In this document: positions 25,088 through 33,969 of the stretch, piece after piece
Layout of the letters: each line of letters opens with the position of its first letter
How positions within the stretch are numbered: the first letter of the stretch is position 1
Source: Bacteroidales bacterium
GTDB lineage: Bacteria; Bacteroidota; Bacteroidia; Bacteroidales; UBA932
Assembly (NCBI GenBank): GCA_028707695.1
Contig: JAQWAL010000001.1
Coordinates: 62,001 to 126,000 of the forward strand
Direction of reading: 5' to 3'
Length of the DNA: 64,000 nt
The notes under the pieces: model-generated
Told to the model about the DNA's origin: nothing
Database searches by the model: none
What the model saw: the letters and a program-made list of their open reading frames with translations, nothing else
Position numbers and translations under genes: made by a program

Positions 25088-26434
25088 ATGAAAATTATTA
25101 TTGCAGGAGCAGGCGAGGTGGGTAGCCATCTTGCCAAGATGCTCAGCAATGAGTATCACGATCTTACAATTGTAGACAACGACGAAATGCGGCTCAACAG
25201 GGTTGCAGAAAGTGCCGATGTCATTACAGTCTTCGGCTCTCCTACTTCTATCAAAACCCTGGCATATGCAGGTGCTGCAAAGGCAGATTTGTTTATAGCT
25301 GTGAGTCCTGCCCAGGAACAGGATGTAAACCTGATAAGTGCTCTGCTTGCAAAAAAAATGGGAAGCACAAGGGTAACCGCCAGGATAAACAACGATGAAT
25401 ATCTCCAAAACGAAAACAAACTTCTTTTCACAGAGCTTGGGATAGACCTTCTGTTTTATCCCGAAAAAATCGCTTCTCACGAAATCATTGACCTTCTCAA
25501 ACAAACCGGAACATCCGAATTCATGGATTTTTCAGGAGGGAAACTCCAATTGATTGTGTTCCGGCTGGAAGATGGCGCTCCTTTGCTAGACAAGACAATG
25601 GCCGATTATACAGCAGAGGGAGATCTACAATACCGTGCAGTGGCTATTGCAAGGGAAGGAAATACAATCATACCACGAAGCAACACCCGGTTCAAACTTC
25701 ATGACCTTGTTTTTGTCATTTCCAAAAGGACAGGTGTGCAAGAGGTTATGAGTTACTCTGGAAAAAACAACATAGATGTACGCAGGTTGATGATTGTTGG
25801 AGGGGGTCGCATAGGAGAGATGGTTGCAAAAAAACTTGAAAACACTGTAGATTATATCAAGCTGATAGAAAGACGCAGGGAAAGATGTGAATACCTCAAC
25901 GAAAGCCTCAACAAAACACTTGTCATAAATGGTGATGCCCGCAACACAGACCTTCTTATAGACGAAGATGTAAATGATTTTGACGCATTTGTGGCTGTCA
26001 CAAGTAGCTCAGAAACCAATATCCTCTCCTGCGTTATGGCAAAGAAGATGGGTGTGGCCAAAACCATTGCAGAGGTAGAAAATATTGATTACATAAAACT
26101 GGCAGAGGGAATGGGTGTAGATGCGGTAATCAATAAAAAGCTGATTACCGCCAGCCGGATTTTCAGGTTTACACTGTCAAACAAAGTGCAATCCATAAAA
26201 TGCCTCAATGGCTCCGATGCCGAAATCCTGGAATTCATAGTAAACCCAAATAGTACAGTCACCAAAGGTAAAATAAGGGATTTAAGTTTTCCTAAAGATG
26301 CCATCATTGGAGGGATAATCAGGGGGAACAGCAGTTTCATTGCAGTAGGAGACACCGAAATCAAACCCTATGACCGGGTTGTGGTTTTTGCCCTTCCATC
26401 TGCCTTGAAAAAAGTCAATAAATTTTTCGCCTAA
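25088..26434 (+). CDS. trkA: Trk potassium-uptake regulatory protein TrkA
   Basis: A 448-residue peripheral membrane protein with two copies of RCK_N plus RCK_C. The NAD-binding glycine motifs are IIAGAGEVGSHLAKML near residue 4 and MIVGGGRIGEMVAKKL near residue 237. Acidic residues end each second strand (TIVDNDEMRL, IERRRERCEY). It gates a TrkH-type potassium channel according to NAD(H) or ATP. No trkH gene is adjacent here. The duplicated length (about 450 residues) is standard for TrkA. A long hairpin terminator follows. Confidence 0.94.
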   Translation: MKIIIAGAGEVGSHLAKMLSNEYHDLTIVDNDEMRLNRVAESADVITVFGSPTSIKTLAYAGAAKADLFIAVSPAQEQDVNLISALLAKKMGSTRVTARINNDEYLQNENKLLFTELGIDLLFYPEKIASHEIIDLLKQTGTSEFMDFSGGKLQLIVFRLEDGAPLLDKTMADYTAEGDLQYRAVAIAREGNTIIPRSNTRFKLHDLVFVISKRTGVQEVMSYSGKNNIDVRRLMIVGGGRIGEMVAKKLENTVDYIKLIERRRERCEYLNESLNKTLVINGDARNTDLLIDEDVNDFDAFVAVTSSSETNILSCVMAKKMGVAKTIAEVENIDYIKLAEGMGVDAVINKKLITASRIFRFTLSNKVQSIKCLNGSDAEILEFIVNPNSTVTKGKIRDLSFPKDAIIGGIIRGNSSFIAVGDTEIKPYDRVVVFALPSALKKVNKFFA

Positions 26435-26448
26435 GGGTCCCGACTTCC

Positions 26449-26493
26449 AAAAGCCAATTAATTCTTATAAATCATAAGGATTATTGGCTTTTT
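26449..26493 (+). terminator. Long hairpin terminator after trkA
   Basis: AAAAGCCAAT (26449-26458) pairs with ATTGGCTTTT near 26483-26492. The stem continues inward with CTTAT/ATAAG, for about 17 paired bases with small bulges, and ends in a T run. Confidence 0.8.
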
Positions 26494-26507
26494 CCATTTC
26501 ATATCAT

Positions 26508-26515
26508 TACCTTCG
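26508..26515 (+). promoter_or_regulatory. -7 promoter element for aspA
   Basis: TACCTTCG matches TAnnTTCG, 25 bases before the ATG at 26541 and directly after the trkA terminator. Confidence 0.55.
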
Positions 26516-26540
26516 CAAAACTTTTTAAATTATAATTGAA

Positions 26541-27971
26541 ATGGAGAGATTTGGTTTCCCTGTTAGCGGAAAAACCCGCACAGAGCACGATTTGTTAGGG
26601 ACAAAAGAGGTTCCCGTAGAAGCATTGTATGGTATCCAGACTTTGAGATGCATAGAGAATTTTGACATCTCAAGGGATTACCTTTCGGAGTATCCCGAAT
26701 TTATAAAAGCGCTTGGTATTGTAAAGATGGGAGCAGTCCTTGCCAACCATCAACTAGGTCTTGTCAACGACCAAATCAAAGATGCAATAGTAGCTGCTTG
26801 CCAAGAACTTATAGATGGAAAACATCTGGAGCACTTTCCTATTGACATGGTTCAGGGTGGTGCAGGAACCAGCGTGAACATGAATGCCAATGAAGTGATT
26901 GCAAACAGAGCACTGGAAATCATTGGAAAAGAGAGAGGACAATATGAATTCATTGGCCCCAACGACCATGTGAATATGGCACAGAGTACAAACGATGCAT
27001 ACCCAAGTGCAATGCATATTGGTTTGTACCTGACACACTTTAAAGTTCGCGAAGCCCTACAGGCAATAATGGACTCATTTGCAAAAAAAGAGGAGGAGTT
27101 TGCACACATTATAAAAATGGGGCGGACACAATTGCAAGATGCAGTTCCAATGACAATGGGACAAACATTCGGAGCCTACAAGTTTGCAATAAAACACGAA
27201 CTCAGCCGACTGGAAAAAGCAGCAAAAGAATTGCTTTTCATAAATATGGGAGCAACTGCAATTGGTACAGGAATCACTTCAGAACCCGGTTATGCCCAGG
27301 CTTGCATCAATCATATTAGGGAGATCACCGGATGGGATATCCGCCTTGCCGAAGATTTGGTAGAGGCAACCAACGACACCTCAAGCATGGTATTCTATGC
27401 CTCTGCACTCAAGATGATAGCAATAAGGCTTTCAAAAATCAGCAACGACCTCAGGATCCTCTCTTCAGGTCCCAGGGCAGGACTTGCAGAACTTAGCCTT
27501 CCTCCCAAACAACCAGGTTCTTCAATAATGCCGGGCAAAGTCAATCCGGTTATCCCGGAAGTTGTGAACCAAGTATGCTTCAAGGTAATTGCCAACGAAA
27601 TGGCAGTATCCCTGGCATCAGAAGCAGCACAGCTTGAGCTGAACGTAATGGAACCAGTAATGGTACAAAGCATAGTGGAATCCAGCGACTGGCTCATTCG
27701 CGCCCTTGACACACTACGTATTGAATGTATAGACGGAATCAAAGCCAACGAAGAAAACTGCCGTCACTATGTAGAGCACTCAATTGGTATAGTAACAGCC
27801 CTGAAGCCTTTCATTGGCTACTCCAATTGCACCGAAATTGCAAAGGAGGCCCTTAAAACCGGTGGCAGCGTATACAACCTGGTTATGGAAAAAGGATTGC
27901 TCACCAAAGAACAGCTGGACACCATACTCGATCCGAAACATATGATCAAACCAACAAAAATAAAACTGTAA
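26541..27971 (+). CDS. aspA: Aspartate ammonia-lyase
   Basis: A 476-residue fumarase/aspartase superfamily enzyme that converts aspartate to fumarate and ammonia. It has EHDLLGTKEVPVEALYGIQT at the N-terminus, QGGAGTSVNMNANEVIANRA, ANDxYPSA-like STNDAYPSAMHI, and the signature GSSIMPGKVNPV with the catalytic Ser loop. The N-terminal VPVEALYGIQT favours aspartase over fumarase C. It is transcribed alone between two strong terminators. It would feed fumarate to anaerobic respiration, which fits a menaquinone-using Bacteroidales. Confidence 0.93.
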   Translation: MERFGFPVSGKTRTEHDLLGTKEVPVEALYGIQTLRCIENFDISRDYLSEYPEFIKALGIVKMGAVLANHQLGLVNDQIKDAIVAACQELIDGKHLEHFPIDMVQGGAGTSVNMNANEVIANRALEIIGKERGQYEFIGPNDHVNMAQSTNDAYPSAMHIGLYLTHFKVREALQAIMDSFAKKEEEFAHIIKMGRTQLQDAVPMTMGQTFGAYKFAIKHELSRLEKAAKELLFINMGATAIGTGITSEPGYAQACINHIREITGWDIRLAEDLVEATNDTSSMVFYASALKMIAIRLSKISNDLRILSSGPRAGLAELSLPPKQPGSSIMPGKVNPVIPEVVNQVCFKVIANEMAVSLASEAAQLELNVMEPVMVQSIVESSDWLIRALDTLRIECIDGIKANEENCRHYVEHSIGIVTALKPFIGYSNCTEIAKEALKTGGSVYNLVMEKGLLTKEQLDTILDPKHMIKPTKIKL

Positions 27972-27991
27972 AGCATAGATAACCAACATAT

Positions 27992-28029
27992 AAAAAGCCA
28001 GCGAAAAAGTGATTTTAGCTGGCTTTTTT
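27992..28029 (+). terminator. Rho-independent terminator after aspA
   Basis: AAAAAGCCAGC (27992-28002) pairs perfectly with GCTGGCTTTTT (28018-28028). The loop holds AAGTGATTTTA, nearly the same as in the terminator at 523-557. Confidence 0.85.
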
Positions 28030-28064
28030 ATTATTCCACAATTGAAATCCTCAATTGGCCTTTG

Positions 28065-28880
28065 CTATCTGTGTGACCCCGCCCCATATGCCTTCAACTG
28101 GAAAATAACAGGAAAAGTATGTCTTACACCTATAATTTGGTTATGACGTTTGGCAGGTTTCCACACAGGTGAATTCTCCAGAATCCTGATTGCCTGAGCT
28201 GTCATAAGATAATGTGGGCTTTCCAAAATTTCAACATCAACAAGTTTCCCCTCTTTTGTAATAAGAAATCTACAATATACCGTTCCCTCAATCTTTTTTT
28301 CCCTGCATAATTGTGGGTATTCAAGCATACTGGCAACCCACTTAGAAAAGGAAGGATAACCCTCATGCTCTAATTTGGCATCGTAATTAGCTGTTGATAT
28401 ATCCTTTACCACAGATCCATCAGAATTCCAAAACTCACTTGATTTGACTTTTCCCTTTTTCATTTGGTATCTTGCAGAAATTTGGCCATTTGGGAAATAG
28501 TACTCAGTAGTACCCTCCTCTTTTCCCCGCTGGTATTGAGCTTTTTTGTACAACCCGTGTCCGGCAAGATTTTGTTTGTAAGCACCATGAATCATTCCGT
28601 CAACATACCCACAAACAACAAGAGTATCTCCTTTTGAGGAAAAGCTTACCATTTTACCGTTTCTAAAGTCGGCAGTTGTGTAAATGGAATAATTCATCGA
28701 GAGTCCCTCTGCCGTCTTAGTCCTGACAATATAGCTCCCGGGAAGCGAGTCAATACCTTCAGCTACATACTTGGCTTTGGATTCGGGGCACCTCTTCCAG
28801 TTTTTATCCAAATACTCCTGGGCTTCCAGGGTGCATAATGAGGCAGACATAAATACTGCCAAAAAAAGCACAAGTCTCAT
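28065..28880 (-). CDS. Exported protein with MORN-like repeats and a TonB C-terminal domain
   Basis: A 271-residue protein with a signal peptide (LFLAVFMSASLCTLEAQ). A central region has MORN-type toxin-antitoxin-like repeats (FRNGKMVSFSSKGDTL, YQRGKEEGTTEYYFPNGQIS), and residues about 180-265 form a TonB C-terminal domain (YPQLCREKKIEGTVYCRFL, then ILESPHYLMTAQAIRILENS, PVWKPAKRHNQ). It lacks the N-terminal membrane anchor and proline-rich linker of a working TonB, so energy transduction is doubtful. Bacteroidetes have many such secreted TonB_C proteins. It is divergent from the ABC-F gene. Confidence 0.85.
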   Translation of the reverse strand: MRLVLFLAVFMSASLCTLEAQEYLDKNWKRCPESKAKYVAEGIDSLPGSYIVRTKTAEGLSMNYSIYTTADFRNGKMVSFSSKGDTLVVCGYVDGMIHGAYKQNLAGHGLYKKAQYQRGKEEGTTEYYFPNGQISARYQMKKGKVKSSEFWNSDGSVVKDISTANYDAKLEHEGYPSFSKWVASMLEYPQLCREKKIEGTVYCRFLITKEGKLVDVEILESPHYLMTAQAIRILENSPVWKPAKRHNQIIGVRHTFPVIFQLKAYGAGSHR

Positions 28881-28898
28881 AACTCTCTTGTTTTAATT

Positions 28899-28906
28899 CA
28901 AATATA
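28899..28906 (-). promoter_or_regulatory. -7 promoter element for the MORN/TonB_C protein gene
   Basis: The minus strand reads TATATTTG, an exact TAnnTTTG match, 18 bases before the ATG at 28880. Confidence 0.55.
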
Positions 28907-28995
28907 AATGTTCTAATTGTAATTACCAAAAAAATTGTGGTTTTAAAATACATGGAGAACAAAGTTCCACCGCAGGAGTCGGAAAGGATTTTGAT

Positions 28996-29003
28996 TACCT
29001 TTG
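28996..29003 (+). promoter_or_regulatory. -7 promoter element very close to the ABC-F start codon
   Basis: TACCTTTG matches TAnnTTTG and ends only four bases before the ATG at 29008, so the transcript may have little or no leader. Confidence 0.55.
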
Positions 29004-29007
29004 CAGC

Positions 29008-30891
29008 ATGGCATCAGTATTACAGGCACAAAAAATATCCAAACGCTACGGAACAAAAATTTTGTTCGAAGAGTTGGACCTAAATATCAACGAAGGGGAA
29101 AAAATAGCCCTTATAGCACCAAACGGAACCGGTAAAAGTTCACTTCTAAAAATAATTGCCGGGATAGACTCTCCCGATTTCAATGACAACGGAGAAAGCG
29201 GCAACATAAAGATATTCAATTCATCAGGAGTAGCTTACCTAGAGCAGGATCCAGCCTTCAATCCCCAAAACACCCTTTTTGACGAGGTATTCAGCGGAGA
29301 AGAGGAGATATCTGCCATTACTGCAAGTTACGAAAAAGCTCTTTTATCTGCAGATGCTAACCTTTTGGAAACGGCATCCCACGAGATGGACCGTGTAAAC
29401 GGATGGCAACACGAAATAAAAGTAAAACAAGTTCTTTCTTCACTAAAACTAGAGAATATCTGGCAAAAAATGGGAGATTTGTCCGGAGGTCAAAAGAAAA
29501 GGGCTGCCATAGCAAAACTTATACTGAATGGTAGTGATTTCATCGTAATGGACGAGCCGACCAACCATTTGGACCTGGAAATAATAGAGTACCTGGAAGA
29601 TTACCTCAAAAGAAGCAGGGTAACAATCCTGATGGTCACCCACGACCGCTATTTCCTTGACAGAGTATGTAATAAAATCGTAGAACTAGAAGGAGGCAAG
29701 CTATATACATACGAAGGCAACTACTCCTATTTCCTTGAAAAAAGGGAAGAGAGAATCCAAAATTTCAATGCCGAAACAGAAAGAGCCCGCAATCTGTTCC
29801 GGACAGAACTGGAGTGGATGAGACGGATGCCTCAGGCACGGGCTACCAAAGCCAAATACAGGATAAACGCCTTCTTTGACTTAAAGGAAAAGGCACACCA
29901 AAAAATCTCCCACGAAAAAATCAAGATCAACACGGCCACATCAAGACTTGGCAGCAAAATAATCAACTGCCGTAAAGTATCGCATAGTTGGGGGGATTTA
30001 AAAACCATTGAGGAGTTCACATACAATTTTGCAAAAGGAGAAAAGATTGGTTTGGTAGGTCCCAACGGGGTTGGCAAAAGCACCTTCCTTGAGGTGATCA
30101 CCGGTGCAATCCCTCCGTCAACCGGCCAGATTGACCAAGGAGAAACGCTTCGAATAGGCTATTACCGGCAAAATGGTTTGGAGTTTGACCCAGGAGAGAG
30201 TGTCATAGACGCTGTAAGGAAGATTGCAGAGGTTGTTACCCTCTCGGACGGATCCACAATGGAAGTCGGAAGGTTCCTCACCCGTTTCCTCTTCCCCCAC
30301 TCCACACATAATACTAAAATAGAAAAACTGAGCGGTGGCGAAAAAAGGCGTCTGTACCTGGTTACCGTTTTGATGCAAAGCCCAAATTTTCTGATCCTGG
30401 ACGAACCTACCAATGATCTTGATATCATTACCCTCAACATCCTGGAAGAGTATCTGGAAAACTTTGCTGGTTGTGTTGTTGTGGTATCCCATGACCGGTT
30501 TTTCCTGGACAAGATTGCCCAACATCTATTTGTTTTCCAAGGAAATGGAATTATCAAAGACTATGTGGGAACATATTCTGAGTACCGTGAGCAGGTCAAG
30601 GAGACCGAAAAAGAGAAAAACACAGCCAACAATAATGCAAAACAAAACACACAGGATATAAAAAAAGAGGGTAAAACAAAGCTCTCATACAAAGAGAAAA
30701 AAGAGCTCGAAAACATAGAGTCAGAACTCTCTGCGCTCGAAAAAGAGAAGGACAGCCTGGAGGCTGCCCTTAATTCAGGAGAACTTGACCCTGTCCGACT
30801 TTTGGAATATTCCCAAAACTATTCCAAACTGCTTTCCAAAAGAGATGATTTGGAACTCAAATGGCTGGAACTTTCCGAAAAGGAAGGGTAA
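29008..30891 (+). CDS. ABC-F family ATPase, Uup-like
   Basis: A 627-residue soluble protein with two ABC cassettes and no membrane domain. First cassette: APNGTGKSSLLKII, LSGGQKKRAAIAKL, VMDEPTNHLDLE. Second: VGPNGVGKSTFLEVI, LSGGEKRRLYLV, ILDEPTNDLDI. The inter-domain linker has EWMRRMPQARATKAKYRI. The C-terminal 80 residues form a coiled coil (KKELENIESELSALEKEKDS), the mark of Uup-type members, which bind ribosomes or branched DNA. A resistance ABC-F is less likely given the coiled-coil tail. It converges on ettA, with 15 bases between stops. Confidence 0.92.
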   Translation: MASVLQAQKISKRYGTKILFEELDLNINEGEKIALIAPNGTGKSSLLKIIAGIDSPDFNDNGESGNIKIFNSSGVAYLEQDPAFNPQNTLFDEVFSGEEEISAITASYEKALLSADANLLETASHEMDRVNGWQHEIKVKQVLSSLKLENIWQKMGDLSGGQKKRAAIAKLILNGSDFIVMDEPTNHLDLEIIEYLEDYLKRSRVTILMVTHDRYFLDRVCNKIVELEGGKLYTYEGNYSYFLEKREERIQNFNAETERARNLFRTELEWMRRMPQARATKAKYRINAFFDLKEKAHQKISHEKIKINTATSRLGSKIINCRKVSHSWGDLKTIEEFTYNFAKGEKIGLVGPNGVGKSTFLEVITGAIPPSTGQIDQGETLRIGYYRQNGLEFDPGESVIDAVRKIAEVVTLSDGSTMEVGRFLTRFLFPHSTHNTKIEKLSGGEKRRLYLVTVLMQSPNFLILDEPTNDLDIITLNILEEYLENFAGCVVVVSHDRFFLDKIAQHLFVFQGNGIIKDYVGTYSEYREQVKETEKEKNTANNNAKQNTQDIKKEGKTKLSYKEKKELENIESELSALEKEKDSLEAALNSGELDPVRLLEYSQNYSKLLSKRDDLELKWLELSEKEG

Positions 30892-30906
30892 CCAATCAAG
30901 ATTGAA

Positions 30907-32586
30907 TTACCGGGTAAGCTTCTTGTATTTAAATCTCTTAGGAGTAATATCACCTAAACGGCGTTTTTTGTTTTCTTCGTATTCAGAATAACTTCCTTCA
31001 AAGAAATATACTTTGGAGTCACCTTCAAATGCAAGGATGTGTGTAGCAATACGGTCCAGGAACCAACGGTCATGTGAAATAATCACGGCACACCCCGCAA
31101 AATTGTCCAAACCCTCTTCCAAAGCCCTTATTGTATTTACATCCACATCATTTGTAGGTTCGTCCAACAACAACACATTGGCCTCTTGTTTTAGAGTGAG
31201 AGCAAGGTGCAAACGGTTCCTTTCACCACCGGACAGAATGCCGCACATCTTCTCTTGGTCTGCCCCGGAAAAATTGAATCTGGAAACATATGCACGCGCA
31301 TTCACCTCCTTGTTGCCCAATTTTACAAACTCAGAATTATCGGCAATAGTTTCGTATACGGTTTTCCCGGGATCTATCTGTTTATGTTGCTGGTCTACAT
31401 ATGCTACCTTTACAGTCTCTCCTACCATAAAAGAGCCAGCATCAGCCTTTTCCATATCCATGATCATCCTGAAAAGGGTTGTTTTTCCGGCTCCGTTTGG
31501 CCCGATAACACCCACTATACCTGCGGGAGGCAACTTGAAACTAAGGTTTTCGAAAAGAACCCTCTCTCCAAAAGCTTTGGTTACATTTTCTGCCTCAATC
31601 ACTTTGTTTCCCAACCTTGGTCCGTTGGGAATGAATATCTCCAATTTTTCCTCTTTTGCCTTGCCATCTTCATTCAACATTTTTTCATAGGCACCAAGTC
31701 GGGCCTTTGATTTTGCTTGCCTTGCCTTGGGCGCCATACGAACCCACTCAAGCTCCCGCTCCAAAGTTTTCCTGCGTTTGCTTTCCTGTTTCTCTTCCTG
31801 GGCCAGGCGAGAAGATTTCTGATCCAACCACGAAGAGTAGTTACCTTTCCAGGGAATACCCTCTCCCCTGTCCAGCTCCAGAATCCATCCAGCCACGTTA
31901 TCAAGGAAATACCTATCGTGGGTAACTGCTATAACAGTCCCTTTGTATTGTTGCAAATGGGCCTCCAACCACTGGATACTCTCTGTATCCAAATGGTTTG
32001 TTGGTTCGTCCAGTAAAAGCACATCTGGTTCCTGGAGCAAAAGACGGCAAAGAGCAATCCTGCGTCTCTCTCCCCCACTTAGGTTCCTGACCACAGCATC
32101 AGGTTCAGGACACTGAAGCGCATCCATTGCCTTTTCCAGTTTTGAATCAATATCCCAGCCATTTAACTGCTCAATTTTATCTGTGAGTTCGCCCTGGAAT
32201 TCAATGAGTTTATTCATCTCATCATCATCCATTGGCTCCATGAACTTTGCATTAACCTCTTCGTACTGCTTTAGCAAAGAGACAATTTCATGTGCTCCCT
32301 CCTGCACTACCTCCAAAACAGTTTTGGATTCATCCAGTTGGGGTTCCTGTTCCAGATATCCCACGCTGTATCCCGGAGCCCACACAACATCTCCTTGGTA
32401 AGATTTCTCTACACCTGCTATTATCTTAAGTAGTGTAGATTTACCAGATCCGTTAAGACCAATTATACCTATTTTTGCCCCGTAAAAAAACGAGAGATAG
32501 ATATCTTTCAATATTGCTTTGTTATTGTTCGGCAGTATTTTACCTACGCCGTTCATCGAGAAAATTATCTTTTCGTCTGCCATCAT
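30907..32586 (-). CDS. ettA: Energy-dependent translational throttle protein EttA
   Basis: A 559-residue ABC-F ATPase that binds the ribosomal E site and gates the first peptide bond according to ATP/ADP level. First cassette: GLNGSGKSTLLKIIAG, LSGGERRRIALCRLL, LLDEPTNHLDTESI. Second: IGPNGAGKTTLFRM, LSGGERNRLHLALTL, LLDEPTNDVDVNT. The short arm insertion and the linker ELEWVRMAPKARQAKSKARL are typical of EttA, as is the lack of a C-terminal coiled coil. Two adjacent Met codons (32586 and 32583) are possible starts. Confidence 0.95.
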   Translation of the reverse strand: MMADEKIIFSMNGVGKILPNNNKAILKDIYLSFFYGAKIGIIGLNGSGKSTLLKIIAGVEKSYQGDVVWAPGYSVGYLEQEPQLDESKTVLEVVQEGAHEIVSLLKQYEEVNAKFMEPMDDDEMNKLIEFQGELTDKIEQLNGWDIDSKLEKAMDALQCPEPDAVVRNLSGGERRRIALCRLLLQEPDVLLLDEPTNHLDTESIQWLEAHLQQYKGTVIAVTHDRYFLDNVAGWILELDRGEGIPWKGNYSSWLDQKSSRLAQEEKQESKRRKTLERELEWVRMAPKARQAKSKARLGAYEKMLNEDGKAKEEKLEIFIPNGPRLGNKVIEAENVTKAFGERVLFENLSFKLPPAGIVGVIGPNGAGKTTLFRMIMDMEKADAGSFMVGETVKVAYVDQQHKQIDPGKTVYETIADNSEFVKLGNKEVNARAYVSRFNFSGADQEKMCGILSGGERNRLHLALTLKQEANVLLLDEPTNDVDVNTIRALEEGLDNFAGCAVIISHDRWFLDRIATHILAFEGDSKVYFFEGSYSEYEENKKRRLGDITPKRFKYKKLTR

Positions 32587-32601
32587 TCAAATTGTTTGGC
32601 G

Positions 32602-32609
32602 CAAAGATA
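32602..32609 (-). promoter_or_regulatory. -7 promoter element for ettA
   Basis: The minus strand reads TATCTTTG, an exact TAnnTTTG match, 15 bases before the start codon. Confidence 0.6.
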
Positions 32610-32636
32610 ATCAATATTTGGCACTAACCGTTTTGG

Positions 32637-33911
32637 CTACCTGGCATAAACAACAGATGCATCCAATCCAATAGTCAACAAGATAGTATCCAGGTATTGG
32701 ACAGATATGACAGAGTCCCTCAATTGCTTTGCCCTTTGCATGGAAGCCGCAAACAACTCTTTGTTCTCCTCTTTCAATGGATCTGCAGGAGGCGACTCCA
32801 TCCTGAGAGGGTTTATGGGTGATCCGTTTTTCCACACCCTAAAATCCAAATGTGGGCCGGTGGAGAGGCCTGTGCTTCCAACATACCCAATCACCTCTCC
32901 TTGCCTTACCCTCTTGCCAACGGACAGGCCTTTGGCAAACCTGGAAAGGTGCAAATATGCAGTTGTATAAGTAGAATTATGGCGAATCTTCACCTGGTTG
33001 CCTCCGCCTCTGGTGTATGCTCTTTGAGTTACCACGCCGTCACCAATACTCATGACCGGAGTCCCGGTTGGTGCAGCATAATCTATTCCGGTATGTGGCC
33101 TCACAACCCTGGTTACAGGATGTCTCCTTGCATAAGAAAATCCCGAAGAGATCCTTGTAAAACTCAACGGAGCTTTTAAAAATGCCTTTTTCAGGTTTTC
33201 TCCTTTTTCGTTCCAGTATTGAGGAATCTGGTCCTGTATAAACCTGAATGCATCATAATCCTTTCCGGCATGTCTAAAGACTGCAGAGTGTATTGTCCCA
33301 ATATCAAAAAATTGATCTCCAACATATAATTCTTCGTATAGCACCTTGAACGAATCCCCTTTGCGAAGACCAAAAAAATCCACAGACCAAGCATAAATTT
33401 CTGACAACCTCAAAGCCAGCAATGGATTCATACCAGCATCCGAAACATCATTCCATAAAGAAGAGTTTATAACAGCCTCACCATATTTTATCGTGGAGGA
33501 TACTCCTCTTTCGTCTACCCTTACGAACAGTGAGTCATGCAGCCCAAAAACCACATACCTTGTACGAGTATCTTCATAAACCAGATATGCCAAAGAGGGC
33601 TCCTCTTCCCTTGTGTAAAATGCTTTGTAACCATTTCCCACCTTTATTGTTTTCAAATCGAAAACATCTTCCGATGCTTGGGAAAGGGCATAAGCATCTG
33701 CAGCAGATGCTCCCAGCCTTGTAGCCAACGTGGCAAAAAAATCACCCCTTTTAATTACTCCCTCTTTGGAGTCGAACTCAGAAACCGGGAATCCAAACTC
33801 ATAAACTTCTTCTTGCACAACGGATACCGGAACCGTTAAATCAGTTTCATTTTCATTTGCACAAGCTGCAATCAAAAGCATTGCAAAAACAGAATATACC
33901 AATCTCTTCAT
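32637..33911 (-). CDS. M23-family peptidase-like lipoprotein
   Basis: A 424-residue lipoprotein (signal VFAMLLIAAC). A long N-terminal region (residues 30-250) resembles the OapA/LysM-like substrate-binding part of cell-wall M23 proteins (DFFATLATRLGASAADAYAL). The lysostaphin-type domain follows: HTGIDYAAPTGTPV (His273, Asp277), AYLHLSRFAKGLSVGKRV, and TGPHLDFRVWKNG. In the last motif the usual HxH is His354-x-Asp356, so one zinc ligand or catalytic His is replaced. It may cleave peptidoglycan cross-links or act as a non-catalytic divisome activator like EnvC/NlpD. It is divergent from the dcw cluster. Confidence 0.88.
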   Translation of the reverse strand: MKRLVYSVFAMLLIAACANENETDLTVPVSVVQEEVYEFGFPVSEFDSKEGVIKRGDFFATLATRLGASAADAYALSQASEDVFDLKTIKVGNGYKAFYTREEEPSLAYLVYEDTRTRYVVFGLHDSLFVRVDERGVSSTIKYGEAVINSSLWNDVSDAGMNPLLALRLSEIYAWSVDFFGLRKGDSFKVLYEELYVGDQFFDIGTIHSAVFRHAGKDYDAFRFIQDQIPQYWNEKGENLKKAFLKAPLSFTRISSGFSYARRHPVTRVVRPHTGIDYAAPTGTPVMSIGDGVVTQRAYTRGGGNQVKIRHNSTYTTAYLHLSRFAKGLSVGKRVRQGEVIGYVGSTGLSTGPHLDFRVWKNGSPINPLRMESPPADPLKEENKELFAASMQRAKQLRDSVISVQYLDTILLTIGLDASVVYAR

Positions 33912-33933
33912 ATCATTATCTTTTTTCTGGATT

Positions 33934-33941
33934 CGAAGATA
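33934..33941 (-). promoter_or_regulatory. -7 promoter element for the M23 peptidase gene
   Basis: The minus strand reads TATCTTCG, matching TAnnTTCG, 22 bases before the ATG at 33911. Confidence 0.5.
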
Positions 33942-33969
33942 GCGATTTAAAATAAAAGTGTTGAAAAGA

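Noticed and set aside
28881..29007. Structured RNA in the gap between the MORN/TonB_C gene and the ABC-F gene
   Set aside because: Apart from two promoter elements there is no convincing stem or conserved riboswitch core.
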